Shown: positions 22,930-33,830 of the stretch, piece by piece
How the letters are laid out: each line of letters begins with the position of its first letter
Numbering within the stretch: the first letter of the stretch is position 1
Assembly (NCBI GenBank): GCA_038373885.1
Contig: JAWZYV010018278.1
Span: forward strand, 496,001 to 560,000
Length of the DNA stretch: 64,000 nucleotides
Source of the DNA: Cheiracanthium punctorium
Lineage: Eukaryota > Arthropoda > Arachnida > Araneae > Cheiracanthiidae
Direction: 5' to 3'
Program-made: the position numbers and the translations under genes
The notes under the pieces: model-generated
What the model was told of the DNA's origin: nothing
Seen by the model: only the letters and a program-made list of their open reading frames with translations
Databases searched by the model: none

Positions 22930-23480
22930 TCATTAAAAATTAGCATTATTATATTCGAATTGTTCTAGGCTCTAAATATTTTTTAAACTCTTGAATCAGT
23001 TGGAATGCTAATGATTTATTCATCCGAAAATTGTTGATAAATTCGTCGTCGCTTAATTCAAAGGATTTACACCTAGGAATCGAATTTCGATTCCTATGAA
23101 CCCTTCTAGCATCTTATTGTTGTGCAACAGTTGCTACAATTAAAACCGAGCCATTATTTTGATGTAAACAACTATCATCAGAACAAATAACCACGCACGC
23201 TGACTTGTATCCGAAGCGGAAAGAGCTTCTCACTCGCGTTTACCGTGCCGGGGAAAAAAAGTGGAATTTCCGACAGGGTTTCCGATATCGGAACGTTCCC
23301 GAGAGCATCGTGGTAGACCAAATTGACGCCCTTTCGGAATGTGACGTCATGAGTGAGAAAAGGGTTGTTTTTCCGCTTCGGAAAGGTTTCCGAGAAGATC
23401 GTACTAGGGCCCCTGGTGTATTTAAAGATTTTGCAATTGATTTTAGCGTCGTAGGATTTCTTCTTGTCACCTGCGATTTC
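22930..23480. other. No gene recognised
   Basis: A 137-residue frame (23205-23618) crosses into the foldback element to the right. Its composition is unremarkable and I see no domain, so I treat it as chance. Confidence 0.45.
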
Positions 23481-23845
23481 ACTTTAAGAGGCATTGCAAG
23501 AGAAAATCGGGCAAAAAAAAAGAAAAAAGTTTCCATCACCATCTCAGAATTTCATGATTTTTTTTCCTTGTGTTGCCTTACCCAAGGAAAGAACAAATCT
23601 GAAATATTTTGGATTTAACTCCTTTAGATTTGGAGTTATTGGGGGGGGGGGTTGTCAAAGTACCCCAGAGGAGTGACGTAGAAATAATTTAGGGCCATTT
23701 TTGCCACTTTATTGTCTCGATTGTGACCAGCTCTGAGGTGCTTCAGAGAATTTTTTTCTTTTTATCTGACAATATACCTTGGATATTAATATCTGAAATT
23801 GAAAATTCATTCGAAAATAGCCAGAGCCTCCAAATAAGGGCCCCT

Positions 23846-23885
<40 letters not shown>

Positions 23886-24993
23886 TAGCTTATGCTACTA
23901 AGGAATAGTGTAGCTTTTTCAGTGGAAAAATCTTTAGAATCAGTTCAGTAGTTACAGAAATGTCCATATAACATAATGTACTAGAATTCTTTTGAATGTC
24001 CCTGTAAAAGAACTACTTATGCTACATGAATGAAAGGTAGCGCATAATACTCAGGAACAGTGTAGTTTTCTATTAGTGATAAAATATTTCGAATCGGTTC
24101 AGTAGTTATAGAGATTCCCACACAGCGTAATGTAATTCTAATGAGTGCCCCTGTAAAGGAACTATTTGTGATATATGGAGGATATATTTGTGATATTTGT
24201 AGGATAAGTTTAATTTTCAATATTGCTACAGTCGATTAAACTTCTAAAAGTAACGCCGAAATGCCCCATGCGTATCAGTGGAATGTCCCAAATAGGGAGG
24301 TATTTTTGGGGATTTTTCTTGGAAACAGTTGTACCTTCAAAAAAATTTTTTTTCATAATATGAAACTACTAAGTTTATACTACATCCCCATGCCAATAGT
24401 TTTCCTGTGGGAAGTCGGCGCCAGCTGTACTAATCCTTCGAAATTGCATAAATTAACGTTAAGCACCATGTTTGGGTCCCCGTACACAGGGGCCCTAGGT
24501 CCTTCAAAATTTTTTACATTGGATCACAATAATTTTTTACATTTTATATGAAGACATACAACTGCACTGTGGATTTTTTTTTTTGTATCACGTCGGAGAA
24601 AATATTTAAAGCATTCTTAAAAACTGTATTTGTTATGAAATTGGGGGGTGTTTGGGGGCTCTTATTTGGGGCTCTGACTATTTTCGAATGAATTTTCAAT
24701 TGCAGATGTTAATATCCAAGGTGTATTATCAGATGAAAATAAAAAATTCTCTGAAGCACCTCAGAGCCAGTCACCGTCGAGACAATAAAGTGGCAATAAT
24801 GGCCCTAATTTATTTCTACGTCACTCCTCTGGGGTACTTTGATCCCCCCATAACTCCAAAACTTAAAAAGGTAAATGAAAAATATTTCAGATTTGTGTTT
24901 TTCTTGGGTAAGGCAGCACAAGAAAAAAAATTCATGAAATTCTGAGATGGTTATGGAAACCCCCTGCCTGATATGCCCCTGCAAAGCCTCTTA
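23481..24993. mobile_element. Foldback element, ~370-bp arms
   Basis: The left arm 23481-23855 and right arm 24635-24993 are reverse complements with moderate divergence. Shared blocks include CCATCTCAGAATTTCATGA, AAGTACCCCAGAGGAGTGAC and CTCTGAGGTGCTTCAGAGAA. The interior has an (AT)n run at 23849-23887 and two ~150-base imperfect tandem units (GGAATAGTGTAGC near 23900, GGAACAGTGTAG near 24053). No transposase and no clear target duplication. Confidence 0.7.
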
Positions 24994-24999
24994 AAAATA

Positions 25000-25435
25000 T
25001 TTTAACGACCCCCTTTTCCCTTACAGAAGTAATGAAACTGTCAAGAGGATTAAGTAATTTTACAATTGAGCAAAATGATTTCGAGGCCATATTTTAACTA
25101 ACTAAATTTATTAACTTACTATGGTAAAAAAACTATATAAAACCATTCATTATAATTTATAATTTACTAATTTTTCACTAATTTTATTTATTTAAGTACA
25201 AATGCATGTTTGAGCGAAAGTTTTATTGTTACAAAGAAAAATATTTTTAAAGAAAAAATACATTGCAGCATGAATATAGTGATAAATACCTGGATAGGTT
25301 ATTTTTCTATTCAACGGTAATCTCCCCAGCCTCCTAAAAGAGATTTTTGCTCTCAAAGAGATTTTTGCTACTAACTATTGTATTTATTAAAGTATCGATT
25401 TTAAACGAAAAATTTAGTTATAGAACTATTTTAGT
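25000..25435. other. AT-rich stretch, nothing recognised
   Basis: No repeat or coding signal recognised. Confidence 0.5.
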
Positions 25436-25600
25436 ATGTTGCAAATTTTGGTCGCGAAGTGGCCGGTGTGCCGTAGGTCGCACAAGCCAGACGCGAAGCG
25501 GAGCGTGCCCTCTAGGTTACACATTTTAGCCGCTTCGCGGCCATCGATGGCCAAAACTGGTCGCCGAAGGCGGCTAGTTTTGAAAGAAGAATACAGTTAG
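25436..25600. repeat. GC-rich island with GAAGCGG-type repeats
   Basis: An abrupt GC- and CpG-rich patch in AT-rich DNA with related short blocks on both strands: GTCGCGAAGTGGCCGG, ACGCGAAGCGGAGCG, GCCGCTTCGCGGCCATCGAT, TCGCCGAAGGCGGC. The blocks form several overlapping short inverted repeats. Probably a fragment of a structured mobile repeat; function unknown. Confidence 0.4.
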
Positions 25601-25764
25601 AAGTTTGTTTTTTGTGCGGAGACAGTCGATACACAGCATCTCGCAGCTGTCGTCACCTTCACATTTAGAAGAAACCAGAACAGACGATTTTTTTTTTTCA
25701 TTTCAAATAATAAGTAAGCTGTTGCCAGAAATTTTTATTCCAATATTTGCTTTTTATTAAAAGA

Positions 25765-25970
25765 CTAGCTGAAGTACCCGTCATTGACAGGTTAGTACTG
25801 AATGCAAATTTCCAAAAAGCAAGAACTTTCGTCAGCATTGTAGGAGTACACAGAATGGATGTAGTATGTTGCCAAAGCAAAGAAAGAGAAGTTATAATTT
25901 TTATGTATTCTTAAAATATTACAGGTTAGAGAGTAACTAAGTAATATCATTTCGTTCGCTTTAGTCATAA
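25765..25970 (+). repeat. Family C 5' fragment
   Basis: CTAGCTGAAGTACCCGTC followed by about 90 bases nearly identical to 32286-32380 (for example GCAAGAACTTTCGTCAGCAT). It is cut short at 25970 by the start of a family D element. Confidence 0.8.
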
Positions 25971-26050
25971 CTAGCTGCGTGCCCGTTCTTCGCACGGTAG
26001 GAAACGAAAATTTTCCTTACATGTGTAATTCGAAATTATTCGTGATGTGG

Positions 26051-26093
<43 letters not shown>

Positions 26094-26640
26094 AAAATTA
26101 TTTGACTCTTAATGTAAAGTTTGTGTCATGTGTACTAACCTGATCATTGCAGTATAATGACTCAAAAAACTACGTCAGTGTCATTCACTATCAAAAAAGT
26201 GGAAAGCTTAATGGTTTGCAGAGAACTCCTGGCTTTCAAAATGTCTTATTTCTACATCATACTGTTTTCTAGGCTCAAGTTGTAGCATTAAATACCTAAG
26301 ACACTACATGAAATGGAGCACCATTTATTTCTTTCCGAACATGTACCATATAAGGAAAGTATTGTAATCATTAAAAAATTCGACTTCGAGATTTTGGTGT
26401 ATTTGCACGTTTTGAGGTCTTCTGAATTCATTTATGCTATTTTCAAGAGATGTTTTTAAAATAGCTGCGCACCCGCTCTTCATACGGGAAGAAGCGAATA
26501 TTTTACTACTAAAATCATATCTGCATGTGACAAAACAGAATTTCATTTTTAAAAAAGTTCAAGTAATCTCTACTGTTGAAATTACTGCGGGATATATTAA
26601 CGCTAATTAGAATTACTTTTCGTTTAGTTGGTTTTAAGAC
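25971..26640 (+). repeat. Family D copy 1
   Basis: Starts CTAGCTGCGTGCCCGTTCTT. It shares its order of blocks with 29385-29900: ATGACTCAAAAAACTACGTC, TTGCAGAGAACTCC, and a second internal start-like motif CACCCGCTCTTCATACG. It contains an A45 run (26055-26099) and an inserted family G fragment (about 26331-26448) that is absent from copy 2. Confidence 0.75.
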
Positions 26641-28140
26641 AACCGTTGAAAAAGGATAAAGACTTTTAATTTCATGAAATATTTATCAACGTGGTACATT
26701 GCGATTTATTCATATTATCTTTACAAATCTAATAATACTACCTATTACGTGCATTAATTCTATCTATACTCGCTTCTCCCTCTTCAAGGCTCCCATAGCT
26801 TAGATTATTTGGCCTCAATGGGATCTTTGGATTCTCTGGCGATTCTTTGCAATTTACGCATTAGCATAAATAATAATCATTTCACATAATGGTTGCCATT
26901 AAGGAAACTCTCCATATATATTTAATTTAAACATAGTTTTATAAGATTGGCGTATTTAGCGCCGCAAACCATTTCATCTTACTGTGGGGAGAAAATATCC
27001 AAGGGGTGCCATTTTAAATATCCATGTATCTAATATAGCGATATCTTTTATATCCTCCATAGTCCTGTTTCCTGAAAAACATCAAACTGTGTAATCTCGA
27101 GGAGCTACTTATTCCCATTTTAATTGTGACAGGGCGTTAGAGTTGCAGAGTTTACAAATTTCACGCATTTTTTTTAATTTATGACGTCACTGTTTGACTG
27201 CCGTAAAGGATACCCCGGTAGATTGAGGGAGTTAATTTCGATATTTCGCATAATTGTTTTCAAACGGTATCATTAAAACTTTGCGTTGGACCTTTATGGA
27301 GGAACGTAATTCAACGTTAACATAAAACCATACTCGCAACCTGCATGCGTATGTTAGGCAACGCCTGCGCTAAATTAAATGCCAAAAATAAAAATAGTAA
27401 ATAGAAAAATTTTAATATATCGCGCTTTGAAACGAACTTTGTAACTTTTAAAATGAACATTTTCAGCGCCGTGAAAACATTTCAATTTTTAAATAAGCAC
27501 CGGATTAAAATACCACTTCTAATAATAATAATCGTGAATTTCTTAGTTTATTTCTACAGTAAATTTTAATGAAAATATCGTCTGTCCCTGTGTTGAAGAG
27601 CTGGAATAAATGAGTTAAAATTATGGCGTAAACTTTACGTATCTTAAAGCATTTGATGTCATAGATCTTCACTTGCGAATTGAAATTCTGATATCCCATT
27701 TAAAAACTCGATAGGTTGAAAAACCCTTATTTCTAATCCTTTCTGTGGCAACAACCGAACATAAATTCTCGTGCCGTGATCGCAATGTAATGAATGGCGT
27801 AAGATCGCGTTGATGCTATTAAATTCTAAACATTGGGCTGCATTAAAATTCGTAAAAAATCATCTAATTTACATAATTTTTTCGTTTTTATTTTAAAAGA
27901 GGGAGAAAAGAATGTTTCACGATTTGTCAAAATATCTAAAAGTTATGATGGATAGAATTCAAGATGCGACAGTTTTAAAATTATTTTACGAAAAAAAAAT
28001 CGCGTAGCAGATGTTTAGTAAAAAAATTCCTAAAAATCGGTAAATCATTTTACGTATTCAGAACAAACTGTTTTTAAAAGAAAATTTTCTCCTCTATCCG
28101 ATGATACAAATGCCGTTTTGCTGCGAGCGTAATTTCCGCC
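26641..28140. other. AT-rich stretch, nothing recognised
   Basis: Short motifs such as TTGGCGTATTTAGCGCCGCAA near 26947 recall family B, but no extended alignment is apparent. No gene recognised. Confidence 0.45.
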
Positions 28141-28149
28141 GTCATTACG

Positions 28150-28375
28150 AATTAGGTGAGAAAAAATGCCAAAAATCGCATAAAACATAAAATAAAAAAA
28201 AATCTAGGTCGAATTTTGAAAAAATCGCTTCGAGGTGCACAACTACATATTTGCATCTTCCCGAGTACCAAATTTGGTGTTTCTAGGTGTAGCCGTTTGT
28301 CCGTAACGCTGCCGACAGACACACACACACACAGACAGACACACAGACACCTTCTTTTATAATAAGTAGAGATTA
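28150..28375 (+). repeat. 3' end of an interspersed repeat with (CA)n
   Basis: ACCAAATTTGGTGTTTCTAGGTGTAGCCGTTTG is a longer block typical of the tails of the same class as family C; its key parts are at 28267-28300. A CA/CAGA microsatellite follows (28316-28350), with the end TTCTTTTATAATAAGTAGAG. Confidence 0.5.
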
Positions 28376-28399
28376 TGTGATGCGCGAACGAATATTTAC

Positions 28400-29002
28400 G
28401 CATATTGAAATAATTTTCGTAAAATCTCAAAATCTAATCAATATTTTTGCAAAATTGGAAGCCTAAAATTTAATTTGAGTGGCAACCTATCATGTCACCC
28501 AATTTCGTTTCATTCCGTGCAGTCTTTATTTCGTGGTGCTGGAACAAAATTTCAGCATTTTAAAACGATTTTCACAAAATCTCAAAATGTAATCAAAATA
28601 TTTTTAAAATTCAGAGTCTATAAATTAAAATTAGCAACTACCTATCATATCACCTAATTTCGTATCATTCGTATTAGTCGCTATTGCATGATGCTTGAAG
28701 AAAAATAAATGTATTTTAAGAGAATTTTCACAAAATATTTAAAAATCTAATAAAAAGTTTTAAAAAATTGGACACCTATAGTTTATGTTGAGCAACCATC
28801 TATCATGTGACCAAATTTCATATCATTCGCTTTAGTCGTTATTACGTAAACCGTGAACAAAGATTCACTCAGTTTTAAACGATTTTCGCAAAATCTCGAA
28901 ATCTGATCGATTTTTTTTATCGATTAATTAGATGCTTATAGCTTAAGGTGAAGGACTACTTATCGTTTCACCAGATATCAGTTTTTCACCTTTGCAGTTA
29001 TT
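28400..29002 (+). repeat. Family C tandem units, left part
   Basis: Four imperfect units of ~150-163 bases, each with (A/T)CTATCAT(G/A)T.ACC, then AATTTC(G/A)TATCATTCG, then TTACGTGATG-like and ATTTTCACAAAATCTCAAAA blocks. The array is split by the hAT element at 29003 and continues at 31566. Confidence 0.75.
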
Positions 29003-29384
29003 TAGGGATGGACGCGAGACGTGCGAGACGAGAATCGGGGCTGTCTCGTCTCGTCTCGCAGTGGTAAACCTCTGTCTCGTCTCACAAACACTGTGTCTCG
29101 TCTCGCGTCTCGCAAAGAAATTGCTGTCTCGTCTCGCGCGAGACGCGAGACGTCTCGCGAGTCTCGCAAAATTAAGGACTGCGATTTCGTTACCATTTTA
29201 TACTAACTTATTATTGGGATTTTATTGAAAATTAATATTAATAATAACAATTACTTACATATAGCCACATTAGTAGATATATTAATAACTATATCAGCAT
29301 ATATCGGCATTTGAAGTAAAAGAAATTGAGATTTAATCCGTATATATAATGTCACACCGAAAATATAGTATTTATTTTTATTTA

Positions 29385-29900
29385 CTAGCTGCGTGCCCGT
29401 TCTTCGCACTGTAGTAAACGAAAATTTTCCTAACATGAGTAATTTCAATTAATTCCAGTGATGTGGAATCTAAAATAAAAGCAAAATTTTTTGACTCTTG
29501 ATGTAAAGTTTGCGTCATGAGTATTAACCTGGCATCATTGCAATATAATGACTCAAAAAACTACGTCAGTGTTATTCGCGATGAGAAAAGTGAAAAGCTT
29601 AGCGGTTTGCAGAGAACTCCCGACTTTCAAAATGTGTTATTTCTACATCATACTGTAGTTCTACATCATACTGTTCAAGTTGTAGCATTAAATACCTCAG
29701 ACACTACATGAAATGGACAACCGTTTGTTTTAAAATAGCTGAGCACCCGCTCTTCATACGAGAAGTAGCGAATATTTTACTAAAATCATATCTGCATGAG
29801 ACAAAACTGATTTTTTTTTTTAAGTTCAAGTAATCTCCTCTGTTGAAATTACTGCGGGATATATTAACACAAATTAGAATTACTTATCGTTTAGTTTTTT
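29385..29900 (+). repeat. Family D copy 2, nested in the hAT
   Basis: Starts CTAGCTGCGTGCCCGTTCTT at 29385 and follows copy 1 (25971) block by block, without the A45 run and without the family G insertion. Confidence 0.75.
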
Positions 29901-31390
29901 GTAAGATAACCCTTGAAAAATTATAAACAGAACACTTTTAGTCTTTATTAAATCTCTACTATTTACTTTAACGTCATTTTCAAGTCTCTAAAATATGTGT
30001 AATTTTTTATATTAATGAAAACAAGATTATATTAACGATAATTATAATTATTTGCCTAATATTTCCAATAACATTACCGTGTGTGCATTTTTAGATTTCA
30101 TTATAGTATCTCAGTTGGTTAATAGACGTCTTATTTTTTGTTTATATTTTAAATTACTGAACAGTTAATTTGTTGACGACTATCCGTTTGTACTTTTCCA
30201 CAATAATTTTTAGCGATAGTACTACAGTCGTTATGGTCGCCCTGTTTACAGAAAAATTAAACCATAGTCCCCCTAATGTATATCCAGTGTGGATTTTTTT
30301 TTTAAATGAAAAGACATCTAACAGGCGAAGATAATTTTAGAATAGGAACCCAACTGCAAGATAAAATGATGGGGAGGAAAAAAATTTATAAAAGTTTTGC
30401 AAGCCGAAGGAAGGGAAAACATGATAATATAAACGAAAAGAGAAATAGTTTTTAAAAAAATTGCTTGCATTTCTTTCCGTCCGATATTAATATATAAGAA
30501 TAAAAAATGTCATTTTAATCTCTTTAAAATAGGCCAACAATAGGGATTTAACCGCCCCTAGAAAGCTATTACCAGGGTGGGCGCCCCCCCTACGCACGCC
30601 GCAACGTGCGGGAAAGTTTGAGGATAATATCGGTACAAGGATATTTCAACCAATGATATTCAACCATATTTCAACCTACTCAGACTAAGCATCAATGCGA
30701 ATGCAAGTTGCTCTACTTTTAATCTCTCTCTGATATACCCGAAACCCGATTATCACAGGGGCAAGGGGGGGGCGGTAGTCCGGTGCCCCTGAAGAAAAAG
30801 GGGGCCCATATATATCCCGATTATCTAAATTATAAATTCATATGTACTGAAATAGTAATTGTGGGGGAAAAACTGAATTTCCTCTATAATATAGGTATTA
30901 CCTAATTGTCTATCACTAGATCAAGTTAGAGATATTTTTTTGGGGTGATAAATACGATTTGATTAAAGTACACAAACTACAGTTAACTGAAATGCAATTT
31001 TCGAGTACAACAGCGGTCAAAACTGGGTTAAAATTCTTAAAAAAGGGGGGCTCAGTAAAGGGGCTTAATGCGTAAAAAAGGGGATAGTAAGGGGGGCCCC
31101 AAACTTAATGCCCCGGGCCCCGTCTAAAAGTGGTCAGATTTGAACATACCGTACCGCCTTTCCTATTTACTTATTATTTTTCTTTCAACTCTTCTCTGTT
31201 TTCTTTTTTTTTCCGCCTCTTTCTTAATCCTCTCCTTTGTGTGTTTTGTATATCTCTCGTCTGTTCTAATTTTAAATGTTACGTGTTTGTGTGTATTGTA
31301 GAGTGCTGATAGTATACCAGGACCGAAAACGAAGGAGACGCAAGTTAAACGGTAGAGGCTTCAGGCAAATTGTCGCTTTTCAGATCGTAT
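29901..31390. other. hAT interior, decayed repeats
   Basis: AT-rich sequence, then C/G-run-rich fragments at 30570-30600, 30760-30810 and 31040-31130. The last includes GGGGGGCCCC and CCCGGGCCCC motifs resembling the ends of the hAT-type MITEs seen at 62942-63443. No coding. Confidence 0.4.
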
Positions 31391-31573
31391 TTATGCGAGA
31401 CGGAAAAAAATGCGAGAATTTTCGCGAGAAATCTCGAGCGAGACAAGACTCTGTCTCGTCTTGCGTCTCGTCCCGCAAAATATTTTCTTTCTCGTCTCGC
31501 AAAAAAAATGCCTGTCTCGTCTCGCGAGACAATGCGAGAATTCTCGCGTCTCGCGTCCATCCCTACAGTTATT

Positions 31574-31912
31574 ACGTGATGTGCGGACACAAACTTACGC
31601 AGTTTGAAACGATTTTCGCAAAATCTCAAAATATAATCAAGATTTTTTTAATTTGACGCCTATGCTTTAAGTTGAGTGACCACCATGACACCAAATTTCA
31701 TATCATTCGCTTCAGCCGTTTTTACGTGATGCTTGAACAAAAAGCGTCACTGACAGAAGGACAGAATGACAGAACGACAGACACACAAACTTTTTTTTGA
31801 GGGTCGCACCGGATTCCCAGGTGATTGAAACGGATAGAAATCACAAAATTTTTGAATTCCAAGAAATGTACAGACAAAAGTCTAATTTTATTTATATAAA
31901 TTAAAAGCAAAG
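31574..31912 (+). repeat. Family C 3' portion after the hAT
   Basis: Resumes the unit ACGTGATGTGCGGACAC, then one further unit. It ends with GACAGAACGACAGACAC, TGAAACGGATAGAAATC and TCTAATTTTATTTATATAAA, the same 3' end as at 33235-33410 and 51125-51250. Confidence 0.8.
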
Positions 31913-32285
31913 CAATCTCATTGGAAAATTCTAAGCACAGAATTCATATAATTTTAACATTATATGTAAACTATATGCTAAAAAGAAATAAAGTTAACAC
32001 TTTTATTTGAAATTTCGTACAGTTAAATTATATTTTTAACCTCTCCAGTTTATGACAGTCTCAGCTCATCCTTCGCTATTAGCAGACTGCGAAAGATTAT
32101 CATTTCCTGTTAAGGATGATGTTAAATACATAATTTTGAAACGTTAGATTAGTCATCGGAATCACATAAATTTCATCTCAAAATTAGATGGAAGACGATT
32201 TTTTGAAGTAACAGTTTAAAAAATGTTACTCAATAATCACATAATAATAATAATAAAATATAATAATAATAAGCATATGAAATTA
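31913..32285. other. AT-rich stretch, nothing recognised
   Basis: No repeat recognised apart from an ATAATAATA-type simple sequence near 32240-32275. Confidence 0.5.
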
Positions 32286-32668
32286 CTAGCTGAAGTACCC
32301 GTCGTTGACGGGTTAGTACTGAATGCAAATTTCCAAAAAGCAAGAACTTTCGTCAGCATTGTAGGAGTACACAGAGTGGGCAAAACTACCAAGTGGGCAT
32401 TAGCAACTATCTACCATATCATCAAATTTCGTATTAGTCGTTATTACGCGATGCTTGAAGAAATGTAACCGCATTTTGAGAGAATTTTCCCAAAATCTCA
32501 AAATCTAATAAAAATGTTTAAAAAAAATGGACATCTATAGTTTATGTTGAGCAACAACTTAACATGTGACAAAATTTCATATCATTCGCTTTAGTCGTTA
32601 TTCCGTAATGCGTGAACAAAAATTCACTCAGTTTGAAACGATATTCTCAAAATCCCCAAATCTCATAG

Positions 32669-32700
<32 letters not shown>

Positions 32701-33410
32701 GCTTATAGTTTAAGGTGAGTGACCGCCTATCATTTCAACAAATACCATTTTTTCCCCTTTGCAGTTATTACGTGATGTGCGATCACAAATTTACGCAGTT
32801 TGAAACGATTTTCGCAAAGTCCTAAAATCTAATCAACATTTTTTAAAAATTCGACGAGAACATTTGAAGTTGAGTGACCACCTATCATGATACCAAATTT
32901 CATTTCATTCACTTCAGTCGTTTTTACGTGATGCTCGAACACAAATTTACGCAGTTTGAAAGGATTTTCACAAAATCTCAACATCTAATCAAGATTTTTT
33001 TAAAAATTCGGCTCCTATGTTTTAAGTTCAAAATTCATTTCAATCGCTTCAGTCGTTTTTACGTGATGCTCGAACACGAATTTACGCAGTTTGAAACGAT
33101 TTTTGCAAAATCTGAAAATCTAATAGGTTTTTTTTAATTCGACGCCTATGTTTTAAATTGAGTGACCACCTATCATGACATCGAATTTCATATCATTCGT
33201 TTCAGTCGTTTTTACGTGATGCTTAAACAAAAAAAAGCGTCACGGACAGAATGATAGAATGACAGAACGACAGAATGACAGAACGTTCAGATAGACAAAC
33301 TTTTTTTGAGGATCGTACCGGATTCTCAGGTGCTTGAAACGGATAGAAATCGCAAAATTTTTGAATTCCAAGAAATGTACAGACAAAAGTCTAATTTTAT
33401 TTACATAGAT
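32286..33410 (+). repeat. Family C complete copy with tandem units
   Basis: Starts CTAGCTGAAGTACCCGTCGT, runs through about six ~155-nt units (landmarks near 32409, 32566, 32726, 32879, about 33030 and 33167), then GACAGAATGACAG repeats and the tail TCTAATTTTATTTACATAGA. It includes a T run at 32669-32695. One unit (about 32762) is the uninterrupted counterpart of the hAT insertion site at 29003. No coding. Confidence 0.85.
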
Positions 33411-33825
33411 AACACAAATTTATTACGACAAAAAATAAAATCTTACATTGCTTTAGAATATTTTTTGAATGTGAATAAATTAAAAGCGTTTCAAAACCAT
33501 AAATTTTAAGAAAAGCAACTATTATTAACAGAAAATTAGCCCACAATACTAGTTTAAAGTTGAAAAATTATGTACGATTTGTGTATGTTTTAGTTAACGA
33601 AAAATTTTGGTGAATTGCAGTGAAAACAGAGTATCAGTAAATGGACTGCTTCCTCGTCTGCTTAAATAAATAAAATAATGTACATATGTGTAGTAGAAAT
33701 AAGGATTCAAGAAACATAAAAAGTTCATAAATTCTAAAAGCAACTATATTTTTTAAGAGAAAATCAATTTTTTTTAATAAACAACGAAGACTTTTTTGAG
33801 AAAGTTTAGCACCTGCCAGACTTTA
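33411..33825. other. AT-rich stretch, nothing recognised
   Basis: No repeat or gene recognised. Confidence 0.5.
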
Positions 33826-33830
33826 GGTAA

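Larger units (their letters stand above)
29003..31565. mobile_element. hAT-like element, 2.56 kb, borders exact
   Basis: The terminal repeats are 18 of 18 identical: TAGGGATGGACGCGAGAC at 29003 and its complement ending at 31565. The target duplication CAGTTATT is perfect (28995-29002, 31566-31573). The paralogous family C unit near 32762-32785 shows the intact empty site TTTGCAGTTATTACGTGATG. Subterminal regions (29011-29170 and 31395-31550) are packed with GTCTCG/CGAGAC motifs, as expected of clustered transposase-binding repeats. No transposase is visible. The interior is occupied by other repeats, including family D copy 2 and G-rich fragments at 30570-31130. Confidence 0.9.

Noticed and set aside
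23205..23618. 137-residue plus-strand frame
   Set aside because: No recognisable motif, and it runs into the left arm of the foldback element; probably a chance opening.
28400..29002. CRISPR-like array
   Set aside because: Units of ~155 bases are repeated along their entire length with drift; there are no short repeats with unique spacers, and the context is eukaryotic.
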